Below are positions 27,599 to 37,295 of a DNA stretch of 64,000 nt, piece by piece. Under the pieces are notes generated by a model that worked only from the letters and a program-made list of their open reading frames with translations, searched no databases and was not told where the DNA came from. Numbering within the stretch: the stretch's first letter is position 1; every line of letters starts with the position of its first letter. Source of the DNA: Shewanella pneumatophori (GTDB taxonomy: Bacteria; Pseudomonadota; Gammaproteobacteria; Enterobacterales; Shewanellaceae). The stretch is taken from positions 248,001-312,000 of the forward strand of contig NZ_JAKILB010000001.1 of NCBI RefSeq assembly GCF_023283895.1, given 5' to 3'. Made by a program: the position numbers and the translations under genes.

Positions 27599-29182
27599 TT
27601 AAAATTCTTTATTCAACATGGCAGTGATGCCATCAAGTTCAGCACCAATGTCTGTTAAATCCTGAGTTAGGGCGTAGTGAATCGCTTTTTCATTTTCACG
27701 TTTATTTTTTGCGTGTTCAACAGAGCCCCAATCTTGAGCCAATATTCTATCAATACGCTGGAATAAGCCTTGTCGCTTACCTAAGCCATTGAGGCTGACC
27801 TCTAATTCGATGAGTTTTCTAACCAAGTCAGCTGATGTCTCATACTGCGTAGCTAATTGATCGATAACCTGAGCTTCAAGCTCACCAAAATTGCTAACAT
27901 CATCTTTCGGAAAGTTGATCTTGCCTTTACCATAAACGGATTCGTAAATACTCGGCAGTTCGTCAGCCCAATCAGGTGTTAACGGATCATTTCTCCACTG
28001 ATATCGAATTTCGTGAAGCTCGTCCTCAGTAATTAAGCTCGCTTCATGGCCAGCTAAATTAAGATCTTTCTCCATAGTTAGCAGATGGGCAAGCCACTCT
28101 TTTCTTAGATGAAGAAAATAAGGGCCTTGAATAAATTCAACATTCTTTTCATCTTGCAAACCATGCTTAACGCTTACTTTGCCATCTCGGCGTCTATCTT
28201 GGCGATAGAGTTGCTTAACACTTGGTTCAGTCGTTGAGTGTAAGAAGTTACGGAATTTTGCTAACGGTTCCAACCACGTTTCACCGTTAGCAATTAAACC
28301 ATCTATGGCTTTATCTTTGGTCACAACAGTACATGTCCAACAACCAAACCGAGATTTACCACAGCCGGGAGAACTCGCAGTTTCAACTAATGGGCACTCA
28401 CCACTAGTAGAGTTAGTACTATCGTATAACTCTACTAAACCAATATTACTGGTACCCCAAGGGCTTTCCCATGGTTCCATATCCTCGTATTGGCCTGGCG
28501 CGACTCGTTGACCTAAAAGATGCCAAACATCATTTACTCCCCAATCTTTAATTGGAGCATAACGCCGGTAAGATGGGTCAGAGTCATCAAAGTAGCTATC
28601 ACTTGAGTGATACTTTTCTATGATGGCTTGACGATTTACACTTTCAGCTGCGCGAGACCCAATCATCACAATAGGGCTCTCATTACTACTGAACTGCGCC
28701 TTAGCAAAATGCTTAAAAGGATTTAGTTTAATCTTTTCCGTACACCAGCGGTTTAGTCGCAAATTCGGGGCAGGGTAGCCACGGCCTAACAAACGAGCCC
28801 AAAAAGTATCCTGAGTTTTAGGAGTGATGATCTTGGTTTCAATTGGTAAGCCAAGTTGATCTGCCGTTCTTTGCACAGCTTTAATCGTCTTAAGCGTTTT
28901 ACTTAAGTAAATAGGGACTTCAGCGAGAGTGTCGCAAAAAACAACATACACCTTATTTTTACGCTGTGCAGGTGAAAGCCCCAACAGTGCAAAAAACATT
29001 AACGTTAAAATAGCGGTAGAATCCTTACCACCACTAAAAGCGACAACCCAAGGTTGGCTCTCTTCAAGATATAGGTATTGTAATTCAGCGACTTGTTCAC
29101 TCAAAGGTCGACCTGAAAATACTTGGTCGTTAATAAAATCTAGATAAACTGAAATATCTTCATATTGATAAAACTGATGCAT
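27599..29182 (-). CDS. dndC: DNA phosphorothioation sulfurtransferase DndC (PAPS-reductase-like)
   Basis: DndC is the ATP-pyrophosphatase/iron-sulfur component that activates DNA for replacement of a backbone oxygen by sulfur. The PP-loop SGGKDS lies near residue 50. The cysteine cluster GECPLV...GCGKSRFGCWTC, around residues 265-290, fits the [4Fe-4S] cluster of the family. The upstream gene (dndB) ends one base before the ATG at 29182, which I prefer; an in-frame ATG at 29200 and TTG at 29206 are possible and would overlap dndB. No dndA is present here, so the sulfur donor is probably a housekeeping cysteine desulfurase such as IscS, as in other dndBCDE hosts. Confidence 0.95.
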   Translation of the reverse strand: MHQFYQYEDISVYLDFINDQVFSGRPLSEQVAELQYLYLEESQPWVVAFSGGKDSTAILTLMFFALLGLSPAQRKNKVYVVFCDTLAEVPIYLSKTLKTIKAVQRTADQLGLPIETKIITPKTQDTFWARLLGRGYPAPNLRLNRWCTEKIKLNPFKHFAKAQFSSNESPIVMIGSRAAESVNRQAIIEKYHSSDSYFDDSDPSYRRYAPIKDWGVNDVWHLLGQRVAPGQYEDMEPWESPWGTSNIGLVELYDSTNSTSGECPLVETASSPGCGKSRFGCWTCTVVTKDKAIDGLIANGETWLEPLAKFRNFLHSTTEPSVKQLYRQDRRRDGKVSVKHGLQDEKNVEFIQGPYFLHLRKEWLAHLLTMEKDLNLAGHEASLITEDELHEIRYQWRNDPLTPDWADELPSIYESVYGKGKINFPKDDVSNFGELEAQVIDQLATQYETSADLVRKLIELEVSLNGLGKRQGLFQRIDRILAQDWGSVEHAKNKRENEKAIHYALTQDLTDIGAELDGITAMLNKEF

Positions 29183-29183
29183 G

Positions 29184-30266
29184 TTACTTTTCAAATTCAT
29201 TTTCAAGTTGTTGTTCTTGCGGAGTCAAAGCAATAGAAAGAGCTTGACGAATAATATTGGCCGTTAGCTTTATACTGGTTGTTGTTTTCGATAAACGACC
29301 GTGGTGCATGGCTCTATTGTCCCATAACGGGTTCGCCTTACGCCAATCAATATTCCTGATGAGTTCGATTTTTTGTCGCCAGTCATCGGGGTGCTGAGAT
29401 AAAAGAGATTGCCCCACCATACCTAAAGCCTGCAACCCTACGCCGTGAGCGTTGATAAATTCCTGCCTTAACTGGCTTGGAGATATCTCCTTCGCTTGGA
29501 CCATCTGCCATTCGGCTACGTGTTGGTTAACTAGTGACCAATATTCACTCGCTAATTCTAAATCTTCATCGGAAAAAGAAGCTTTAGACCCCTTATTAAG
29601 CAATATTTGCGTAGCTTGTTTAATACTGCTTAATGTAAATAACTTGGCACTCTTTAGTGCAACAGAGGATTTTTCCATTTCTGTATAAGCAACAAAAGGG
29701 GCAACATTTAATGCCAAATGCCTAGCAACTGCGGCTGAGGAATCCCGAAAATCATATAACGAACTGATCGAAGGGCTAGGGCGTACAGCGTGTTTATTCA
29801 AATCAGCAAACATCTGTTGGCTTCTTTGAAGGCCTTCATCAACGAAAAATAATACAGCGATATTATCTTGGCCTAATTCAGGCTTCTCTTTAATCGCTTC
29901 TTCTATGGCTGCGCGGCGGTGTTGGCCATCATTAATCAGTATTTGTGCCTCCATAGGTACATGTAATGTACCTAAGTCACTGCCTTCACTAGCTGCATGA
30001 AAAGTCACATTTTTTTCAACAGAAGCTGTTAATGCAGAAAACACATACCCCTTCGGGTTATCAACTAAGTAACGGGTGATCTCCGGAATTCTAGCTTTGT
30101 TAACCGAGCGCTGTGCTCTAAGTTCTGCAGGAACTTCCTCTTCATCAAAAATAAAGATCTTGGGAATGATCCGAAGGGGGCATGTGGCGATGTAAAAAGG
30201 GCGATCTGCCTGTTGGCCTCTAACCGCAGGAAAAGAATAAAAAAAGTTACTATCGACTTGACTCAT
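29184..30266 (-). CDS. dndB: DNA sulfur modification protein DndB (DGQHR domain)
   Basis: DndB is the regulatory gene of dnd operons: in studied systems it represses dnd transcription and affects modification frequency. The family signature DGQHR is at residues 113-117 (INDGQHRRAAIEEAI). At 360 residues it has the usual length. It is first in a four-gene minus-strand operon (dndB-C-D-E), transcribed away from rdrA. The 199-bp gap upstream holds four TACGT elements in a symmetrical dyad that it may bind, which would place both operons under its control. Confidence 0.93.
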   Translation of the reverse strand: MSQVDSNFFYSFPAVRGQQADRPFYIATCPLRIIPKIFIFDEEEVPAELRAQRSVNKARIPEITRYLVDNPKGYVFSALTASVEKNVTFHAASEGSDLGTLHVPMEAQILINDGQHRRAAIEEAIKEKPELGQDNIAVLFFVDEGLQRSQQMFADLNKHAVRPSPSISSLYDFRDSSAAVARHLALNVAPFVAYTEMEKSSVALKSAKLFTLSSIKQATQILLNKGSKASFSDEDLELASEYWSLVNQHVAEWQMVQAKEISPSQLRQEFINAHGVGLQALGMVGQSLLSQHPDDWRQKIELIRNIDWRKANPLWDNRAMHHGRLSKTTTSIKLTANIIRQALSIALTPQEQQLENEFEK

Positions 30267-30270
30267 GTTC

Positions 30271-30347
30271 GCGACTTTATACGTTACTGGAACTTATAGT
30301 ACGTGATTATATACGTACCAAATTTAAAATCAACGTATAAAAGTCGC
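30271..30347. promoter_or_regulatory. Large symmetrical operator with four TACGT half-sites between dndB and rdrA
   Basis: TACGT occurs at 30280-30284 and 30300-30304 on the plus strand, and as ACGTA at 30313-30317 and 30333-30337 on the minus strand. All four share one dyad centre (30308.5), with spacings N15-N8-N15. The outer arms extend the symmetry: GCGACTTTATACGTT (from 30271) against AACGTATAAAAGTCGC (30332-30347), imperfect by one base. TACGT-type sites have been described upstream of dnd/dpt operons as DndB targets (from memory, not checked). It starts 5 bases outside the dndB start codon. Confidence 0.75.
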
Positions 30348-30465
30348 TTACTAACTTAGCTTTTAACATAATGTATGACAAGCTATCAGTTTCTTTAAGT
30401 TATTGTTTTGTAGTGATTAAAGATGTGATTTAATGACTCAAAATTAATGACAGGGACGAGTTGTT

Positions 30466-33400
30466 ATGACTACCCCAGATAGACCTGAACTTAACAAAAA
30501 AATCATTCTAAACCTCGCTAATCCGACTGACGTAGTTGACTTAAGCTTCAAACAAATTTTTCAGCAGGAAGCGCGAAGAGAGCTATTTAATAAGATAATA
30601 GCTCAGATAGAACAGCAAACTACAACTAATAGTAATGATTCAGATGAAATATTTTATGAAAGGTATCACAACGCTATAACTATATGTGGATCTAGAGGAA
30701 GTGGTAAATCGACTCTTATAAGACATATTCTAACGAGCATGCATAAAGCGTCTAAGGGCTCTTATTTATCAGATCCAGAAGATGTTATTAAAGTTCCGGA
30801 AAGTCTGTCAGTATTGCCTGTTATTGATCCGACTCTAATTTCATCAAAAGAGCATGTACTGATAATATTGATATCTCAGATAAAAGAAAAAGTAAATGCT
30901 TCATCAAAGAATGCATCAGAAATCGATCTTGATGAGTTTTATAAGGCATTGAAACAGTTAGCTGGTGGACTTTGTCAGATTGATGGTATTGGTGCGTCTA
31001 CAAACTACGGCGATGAATGGGAAGATAAATCATATATATTAGAAACGGGCCTAAATAAAGCGGCAGACGGTCGAACATTAGAAAAAAAACTTAATGATTT
31101 CATTGATAAAGCATTAAAAGTGGTTGATAAAAAGGCGTTCGTTGTTACGTTTGACGATATTGATACACAATTTGAACGTGGTTGGCCTGTTTTAGAAACG
31201 GTTCGTAAATACCTTACATCGATAAAATTAGTTATTTTGATTTCTGGTGATATTGAATTATATCAAACTTTAGTTCGAGCAAAACAATTTGAGTCAATAG
31301 GTAAGAATGTAATTGAGTATGATCGGCCTTCTGTATCTTTTCATCGAATGGAGGATGTTCGCTCTTTTGATGAAGACGCTTTAATCAATAAAGTAAGCGA
31401 TCTCGAAGAACAATATTTAATGAAGGTATTGAAACCTGAAAAAAGAGTTCATATGTTGACTCTTCAACAGCGAGCATTACAGCAAAAACAACTTACACAA
31501 CGAACAGATCTTGGAATATTGATTCAATTTAATTCTGAAGAAAACTATCCTAAAATTACGATTGAATCTTATTTGGAAAAAGTAGCCGAGGTTGGCTTTG
31601 GAATTTCAAAAAAAGTAGAACAACAAGCATTTTATTCTGCGGTATTAAACTTGCCAGCAAGAACATTAATGCAAGTAATGCATGCTACAAAACTACTTGT
31701 TTCTGTCGATAAAAATGGCGTTGTTGGCGCAGCTTTATCAAATGAGTATATTAATGAAAGAAAAGAACTGAGCTCTTTTAGCGTTCGTATAGCAGACTCT
31801 TTTTCTTCTACTATGAATAGTATTGGTATAAGTTATACTGATTTGCAGATATCGCACTTTTCTATTAATAAGCTTGTACAGTTATTTTGGAAGTGGGGGC
31901 TCAAACAAAATAAATGGGAGTCTTTTAGTAAGCTATATCCAACTTCACCAAACCAAAACATAAACAATAGAATTATAACCTTTTTAGCTATAGCAAATAG
32001 TCATATAAGATATGATATTAATAAGGCATTTGAATGGATGCTGCTTACCTCTTTACCTAAGTCGATATTTTTAGATTATAGAGATATTAGTACTTCAAAT
32101 GTAGACGTAGTAAACGTTTTAGATTACATGGCAATTAATGATAGTTATTCAAGCTTTTTTGAGTCAGTAAATAAAGCAATGTTAGCTTCTATAAAGACAC
32201 GAAAAGGAAAGGCGGAAACAAATGGTCTATATCGAGTCCCTTATAAAGATGTTGGCTTAGATATCGAAGTAATTCTATCTAAATTCTATAAAAGCTCAGT
32301 TCTAATTGATTCATATGAAAAGATAAAGGCTGCAGAAAATATAAAGAGGAACAAAGGTTCTAAATCGGCAGATAAAAAACAAGCTACAACAAAAATTACT
32401 GAGCTTAGAAATAAAATAAAAGATGATTTTTATTATACTTTTTCTATGGCGAATAGTAAAGAATTAGGCGATAAGTTCTACGGACATCCACTCATGGGTG
32501 AGTGGCACTCAACGATGGCTGAGGTTTACAAAACTATAAAACGACCAGCTAAGAAAGTTGGAGGTTTACTTTATAATCGATTGGATACAATTACAAAGGA
32601 CTATGATCTTGGGCTTCTAAGTAATCTGGCATTAATAAAAACGAGTGGTGTAGTAAGGGGGCAGGATACAGGTTATATGTCCATTATGACACTCTTTTCG
32701 AATATAGTTATTTTGCTCAGTAGAAATATAGAAGACGAAAATAAACTCGTCAAAGTTCACCTTCCTGAAATCATAAATAATAGTAAATTGGGAATGCCAG
32801 ATTGGTTAGATTCAACTGAAGATAATCTTGAAGATGAAACCGAATTCGAAGAACTTGCATTTTCCACAAAGGAAGATAGTTATTTCGGTTTTGCTAAAAG
32901 GTTATTGAAATGGCTGGATGTGGTAAAAGTAAAATGGCCGCTATTGCCAATATCTAGTGCTTCATTGACAAATTTCGCTGATAATTTTTATACCTTAATG
33001 AGAGATGTAGATTCAGAAAGGGCATTAGGTTCTTTACTGCATGCTCAAGTAGTTTCTTTGTTACACGCAGCTTTAATTGAAGATGGTAATAGAAAGAATA
33101 TAATTCTAACTAATAAATCGATAGCAAAAACAGAAAAGTACTTTTTTGAAAATTATACAAAGTATTTTAAGCTGGATACAAAAAAAGACATTTATACGGA
33201 CAAGATATTAACAAGTGAGTCTAGTAAGGAGGTTAGTTTATTTACGATTCTAGTATCGTGTCCGTTACTCGGTCTTTTTATGCGTAAAGAGCCCAAAAGC
33301 TACCAAGGACTACCTAAAGATTGGAATTGGTTAGATGCTCATGCAAAATATTACTTAAATATGTGTGAAATAGATGCCAATGATAGCAATACTAATCAAA

Positions 33401-33951
33401 GTGAATTGGCTGAATTTTATCTTAATGATCTGAAAGTTAGAGGCACTATTGAAGAGGTTGATATTGAGTTTAGTAATTTAAACCCGTTGCTTAATGCAAT
33501 ACCTATTACAGGTGTTGTTACTGGATATCAAAAAATCGATGTCGAAGTTGGAATTATTGATTGTACTCATAACGAAGAGTTAGCAAAATCCGAAGAGTTA
33601 ACTAAAGCTAAAGAGTTAACTAAAGCTGAAGAGTTAACTAAAGCTGAAGAGTTAACTAAAGCTAAAGAGTTAACTAAAGCTGAAGAGTTAACTAAAGATG
33701 AAGAGTTAACTAAAGCTGAAGAGTTAACTAAAGCTGAAGAGTTAACTAAAGCTGAAGAGTTAACTAAAGCTGAAGAGTTAACTAAAGCTGAAGAGTTAAC
33801 TAAAGCTGAAGAGTTAACTAAAGCCGAAGAGTTAGCTAAAAGTGGAAAGCTAGCAAAAGCGGGAGAGTTAACAAAAGCGGGAGAGTTAACAAAAGCTGAT
33901 GAGCTAGAACAGTTAAACTCTTTAGTATCTGAACTGATTCCAAAAGATTAA
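30466..33951 (+). CDS. rdrA: RADAR ATPase RdrA (AAA+/STAND-like) with a repetitive C-terminal tail
   Basis: RdrA is the ATPase of the RADAR phage-defence system; with RdrB it forms a large assembly that acts on infection through adenosine/ATP deamination. Walker A is GSRGSGKST (residues 75-83) and Walker B VVTFDDID (226-233). The rest is helical, as in family members. At 1161 residues it is longer than I expect for RdrA (roughly 900); much of the excess is residues 1037-1144, eighteen hexapeptides of the type EELTKA. The gene is strikingly AT-rich compared with the prp and PHB genes, a sign of transfer. GGGACGAG precedes the ATG. It is first in a likely four-gene operon. Identification depends on the deaminase partner next to it. 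Confidence 0.85.
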   Translation: MTTPDRPELNKKIILNLANPTDVVDLSFKQIFQQEARRELFNKIIAQIEQQTTTNSNDSDEIFYERYHNAITICGSRGSGKSTLIRHILTSMHKASKGSYLSDPEDVIKVPESLSVLPVIDPTLISSKEHVLIILISQIKEKVNASSKNASEIDLDEFYKALKQLAGGLCQIDGIGASTNYGDEWEDKSYILETGLNKAADGRTLEKKLNDFIDKALKVVDKKAFVVTFDDIDTQFERGWPVLETVRKYLTSIKLVILISGDIELYQTLVRAKQFESIGKNVIEYDRPSVSFHRMEDVRSFDEDALINKVSDLEEQYLMKVLKPEKRVHMLTLQQRALQQKQLTQRTDLGILIQFNSEENYPKITIESYLEKVAEVGFGISKKVEQQAFYSAVLNLPARTLMQVMHATKLLVSVDKNGVVGAALSNEYINERKELSSFSVRIADSFSSTMNSIGISYTDLQISHFSINKLVQLFWKWGLKQNKWESFSKLYPTSPNQNINNRIITFLAIANSHIRYDINKAFEWMLLTSLPKSIFLDYRDISTSNVDVVNVLDYMAINDSYSSFFESVNKAMLASIKTRKGKAETNGLYRVPYKDVGLDIEVILSKFYKSSVLIDSYEKIKAAENIKRNKGSKSADKKQATTKITELRNKIKDDFYYTFSMANSKELGDKFYGHPLMGEWHSTMAEVYKTIKRPAKKVGGLLYNRLDTITKDYDLGLLSNLALIKTSGVVRGQDTGYMSIMTLFSNIVILLSRNIEDENKLVKVHLPEIINNSKLGMPDWLDSTEDNLEDETEFEELAFSTKEDSYFGFAKRLLKWLDVVKVKWPLLPISSASLTNFADNFYTLMRDVDSERALGSLLHAQVVSLLHAALIEDGNRKNIILTNKSIAKTEKYFFENYTKYFKLDTKKDIYTDKILTSESSKEVSLFTILVSCPLLGLFMRKEPKSYQGLPKDWNWLDAHAKYYLNMCEIDANDSNTNQSELAEFYLNDLKVRGTIEEVDIEFSNLNPLLNAIPITGVVTGYQKIDVEVGIIDCTHNEELAKSEELTKAKELTKAEELTKAEELTKAKELTKAEELTKDEELTKAEELTKAEELTKAEELTKAEELTKAEELTKAEELTKAEELAKSGKLAKAGELTKAGELTKADELEQLNSLVSELIPKD
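33574..33897 (+). repeat. 18 tandem 18-bp repeats encoding (EELTKA)n at the end of rdrA
   Basis: The unit GAAGAGTTAACTAAAGCT repeats in frame, with 13 nearly exact copies (33592-33825) flanked by more diverged ones. Each unit adds six residues, so changes in copy number would keep the frame. The encoded tail is highly charged and predicted helical. Confidence 0.95.
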
Positions 33952-34017
33952 AGTGATAAGAAATATAATCACCAAATTTAACTATCGATAACTAATATAG
34001 TATGTTGGAGCAATCTT

Positions 34018-36588
34018 TTGCAACAAAAGCTAATATGTGAATCCTTTAGGAACCTCGAGATACTGCGGCTATATCGCCGTAGTGTTTTTCTTAACAAAAC
34101 TAACTTGAATAGATTGATCTATCAAGGAGTAAATCGCAGAGGACCTAACATACCTGATCACCTTATAAAAAATAGGCAATCTATCTTTATGCGAGGAGAG
34201 GATGGTGTAAGGGAATTTCTCATTAGTTCATTTGACAGAGTAAAGACCAGATATTTGCATTGTGGTTACGCTAAGGAACTCTATGTTAGTAGCGGTCTAT
34301 TTGAAGAGTGGCAAACTATTATCACTGAAGTGCCACCTCTGCTCTTTTTGAGCTATTCGCTTTTAAAACAACACGGTTGTCCGAATTTTATTGGAAAGCT
34401 TGAACTCAAAAATTATGTTGAAAAACATATGAAAGGGCAGATTGGGCATAGTATTTTACCTAGTATTATCGATAATCGCCTTGATGATGTGATCAGTAGG
34501 AATAAGCTTGATGATTTGCATATTCACCTCAATGGCACAACAGAGATTGAGCTATTGTGGCGCACAGCCCTAGAGAGACCACATGCTTTTTCTAATGCCA
34601 TAAAACCAGCTCATGATAACACTTTGGTAAAGGAGCTATATGGTCTAGAGGAGCTTGATTTTACGCAAAATGAGCTATTGGTGAGGCTTCGTGTAGCCAA
34701 AATGCTTCGCTCTGTTTTGCTCGACTGTGCAGTAAATGATAAAGAGGTTAATCAGCAAACTCTAAAGGATATTAATCAGCGTGCGGAATTCGATAGGTTA
34801 TATTCACCATTCAATAAAGGTGAAGAAGATAGGTTTGCACAAATAGATAATGATTGTAGTATCGATGTGTTTACTAACCATATGGGTTCTAAATTAATAA
34901 CACCTTTGGTTAAAGAGTCATTATTGTTGATAAAGTTATTTTCCCACTTAGAAAAGTCAAAAAGTGAGAATTTTGCTCAGCTCTTTTACTATTATCTGCT
35001 CATAAAGTGTCAACTTATGCGTCTTGTGGTGCAACAGACGCAGTTCTACGGTTTTGACCAGTTCCAAAAAATTACAGTAAATGAAATTCGCTCAGATGTT
35101 GAACGTGATTATGAAGCGCGTTTTTCTCAAGTAGCCAATGATAACGCTCAGAGTATTGAACGTTTAGAAGGCCGCTTTGCACCAAATAAAAAATTGGTAG
35201 CTAATAAAGAAAGGCTAATCTCGATCTTACAAGGCTACTCTCGTTATAAAGCAGGGTTTTCAGATAAAGATAATACTTCTGGTAAGAATATTGTTGAATT
35301 ATTAAAAGCTGATAAAAACTATAAAGGAAGGTTGCAATTAAGCCTAATTGCACACTTTATTAAACAGCAAGATAAACGTGCAGCTAAACTATCTAGTATG
35401 AAAGAAGATGAGGTAGGGTTACATAATCTTGGCTGGTGCTGTCGTCATTACCAGCTTAGAAATGACGTTGAAAAGACTCGAAGGGCATTGATGGCTTTGC
35501 ATCAACGTTACACTGATTTACCTGAATACCTTAAAGGTTTTGACGCGGCGGCGAATGAGCTAGATGCTGGTGCAGATGTATTTGCCCCAGTTTTTAGGCG
35601 CTTAAGAAACGATGGCTATCATAACTTTACATTTCATGCCGGTGAGGATTATGTGCATCTGCTTTCTGGGATTAGGACTGTTGATGAAGCTTTGCGTTTT
35701 CTTGATTTAAACCATGGTAACCGTATTGGTCACGGCACTGCCGTTGGCATAGATCCTGAGCTATGGCGAGACCGCATAGGTAAACGAGTCGTGATGAAGC
35801 AAGGTGAGCGGCTTGATGACCTTGTATTTGCTTACCATATCCTTAAAAAAGCAGATTGTTCTGGCAAGGTGTTAAACCTGTTAGAGAGTGGCATTAGAGA
35901 GCTAACAAACAAAATATATTGTGTAGCACCGGCATTGGAACAGAAAGCGGCTCCTACTCAGCTGTTTTCTTTTGAATATATCACGCCTGAAGATTTACAC
36001 GAGGCTTGGAAGTTAAGGTATTTAGATCCTATATTGGCTTTCGATCTTAAGTCAAAGTGTAGTCATACCATTAGGTCTGAAATTATTGATGAAATTTTAA
36101 AAATCAAAGAGTTAAGAGCTGTTAAACCAAGGGCTTTTAAACTTTTCGAAAGATATCATGGTATACATGATGTTAATTTCATTCGAAAATATAATGAATT
36201 GGTAGAGGTAGATATCGATACTTGCCCAGTAGAGCAGGTATTCACCAAGGATATTTTACGTATTTTGCAAAAGTCTATTTTGCAAAAGATATCTAAAAAA
36301 CAAATGGCAATAGAGTCGTTGCCAACCAGTAACCTACGAATTAGCTTTTACGAGAGTTATTCAGAACATCATATCTTTAATTGGTTAGGTGTTGGTGATG
36401 AAGAAGGGATGGAGGTACCTGTGGTATTAGGGTCTGATGATCCTGGTATTTTTTCGACAAACTTACGTAATGAATATGCGCATGTGCTAATTGAACTCGA
36501 TAAGCGACTTCCGCCAATGGAAGCTATTGCTAAGCTTGAACAAATCGTAAAGAACGGCAAAATTTGGCGTTTTGAAAATCAATTTTAA
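34018..36588 (+). CDS. rdrB: RADAR adenosine deaminase RdrB
   Basis: RdrB is the adenosine-deaminase-like effector of RADAR; with RdrA it deaminates adenosine nucleotides or RNA during infection. The zinc and catalytic set of the adenosine deaminase family is intact: HIHLNG (His168, His170), FHAGED (His540, Glu543), IGHGTA (His572) and GSDDPG (Asp807, Asp808). The 370-residue gap between the first and second motifs is a large insertion relative to housekeeping Add (about 330 residues total), as expected for RdrB (here 856 residues). The start is TTG, supported by GGAG 7 bases upstream. It lies 67 bases after rdrA and 3 bases before the membrane-protein gene. Confidence 0.9.
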   Translation: MQQKLICESFRNLEILRLYRRSVFLNKTNLNRLIYQGVNRRGPNIPDHLIKNRQSIFMRGEDGVREFLISSFDRVKTRYLHCGYAKELYVSSGLFEEWQTIITEVPPLLFLSYSLLKQHGCPNFIGKLELKNYVEKHMKGQIGHSILPSIIDNRLDDVISRNKLDDLHIHLNGTTEIELLWRTALERPHAFSNAIKPAHDNTLVKELYGLEELDFTQNELLVRLRVAKMLRSVLLDCAVNDKEVNQQTLKDINQRAEFDRLYSPFNKGEEDRFAQIDNDCSIDVFTNHMGSKLITPLVKESLLLIKLFSHLEKSKSENFAQLFYYYLLIKCQLMRLVVQQTQFYGFDQFQKITVNEIRSDVERDYEARFSQVANDNAQSIERLEGRFAPNKKLVANKERLISILQGYSRYKAGFSDKDNTSGKNIVELLKADKNYKGRLQLSLIAHFIKQQDKRAAKLSSMKEDEVGLHNLGWCCRHYQLRNDVEKTRRALMALHQRYTDLPEYLKGFDAAANELDAGADVFAPVFRRLRNDGYHNFTFHAGEDYVHLLSGIRTVDEALRFLDLNHGNRIGHGTAVGIDPELWRDRIGKRVVMKQGERLDDLVFAYHILKKADCSGKVLNLLESGIRELTNKIYCVAPALEQKAAPTQLFSFEYITPEDLHEAWKLRYLDPILAFDLKSKCSHTIRSEIIDEILKIKELRAVKPRAFKLFERYHGIHDVNFIRKYNELVEVDIDTCPVEQVFTKDILRILQKSILQKISKKQMAIESLPTSNLRISFYESYSEHHIFNWLGVGDEEGMEVPVVLGSDDPGIFSTNLRNEYAHVLIELDKRLPPMEAIAKLEQIVKNGKIWRFENQF

Positions 36589-36590
36589 AA

Positions 36591-37286
36591 TTGGAAATAT
36601 ATAAGTTGAGTAATAATAGCCACCCCAAATGGTCTGATTTTTGTGCTACACGCACTTATCCGGAGAGGTATAAAGCCTATCTGAGTTTTTGTAACGATTA
36701 TGTAAGCTGGTCTTTGGAAAAGAGTGATAAATGTAGGAAACTAGCGGTAGTAGCATTATTTTGGGCCATTAATGGGTTAGTTTTGTATCTTATTGGTAAG
36801 GCAGGTTTTTTTGATTTACGTGTTAATGATGAAAGCGCAATAGTTGCTACGTTGTTTGCTATCCCCACTATCATTATATGGATATCAAAAATATATGACC
36901 CAGATATATCAGTTTTAAATGATTTAAAAAGTCAAGATTACCTGACGCTATTGATTATGTATTTACCATTGATTTCACATTTATTTGGTGTAGATATTGA
37001 ACTTCTCCTTCCTAGCTTGTCTTGCTTAGGTCTTAGTATTTCAATTTTGATGTATTTGATAAATCGATTAGAGGGTTTTACTCGTTCTTGGTCGCGTTAT
37101 AGAACAGCTGGCTTTCAGGTTCAATTAAATCATGCTCGATTTGAGTCAGGGCACCTTCGTGAAAATGAAGCAAATGAACGCCTGCTCGAGATTATTGAGC
37201 AAGAAGTTGTTTCTAGGCATAAAGATATTATTGATGATTTCCACTTTTTTGGCGACAAGGTTAATGGATTTATACCTAAGAAATAA
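36591..37286 (+). CDS. SLATT-type membrane protein, candidate RADAR accessory RdrD
   Basis: Hydrophobic segments lie at about residues 51-69, 82-99, 118-133 and 138-158. A long amphipathic helix follows, starting RSWSRYRTAGFQVQLN, much like the WxxYR-type helix after the membrane part of SLATT proteins, which are predicted pore-forming effectors or partners in defence loci. RADAR operons often carry a membrane protein: RdrC (Csx27-like) or RdrD (SLATT). The post-membrane helix favours SLATT, while four hydrophobic segments leave the Csx27-like alternative open. It begins with TTG right after rdrB, so the start is weakly supported; translation is probably coupled. Function is inferred from family and position. 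Confidence 0.7.
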   Translation: MEIYKLSNNSHPKWSDFCATRTYPERYKAYLSFCNDYVSWSLEKSDKCRKLAVVALFWAINGLVLYLIGKAGFFDLRVNDESAIVATLFAIPTIIIWISKIYDPDISVLNDLKSQDYLTLLIMYLPLISHLFGVDIELLLPSLSCLGLSISILMYLINRLEGFTRSWSRYRTAGFQVQLNHARFESGHLRENEANERLLEIIEQEVVSRHKDIIDDFHFFGDKVNGFIPKK

Positions 37287-37295
37287 GAGGCTAAA

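Noticed and set aside
33574-33897. Possible CRISPR array (regular 18-bp repeats)
   Set aside because: Units are contiguous with no spacers, in frame with rdrA and coding for a repeat tail; no cas genes are near.
30466-36588. rdrA/rdrB as an ordinary AAA ATPase and housekeeping adenosine deaminase
   Set aside because: The deaminase has a 370-residue insertion between its first and second motifs and is coupled to the ATPase, which fits RADAR and not purine salvage.
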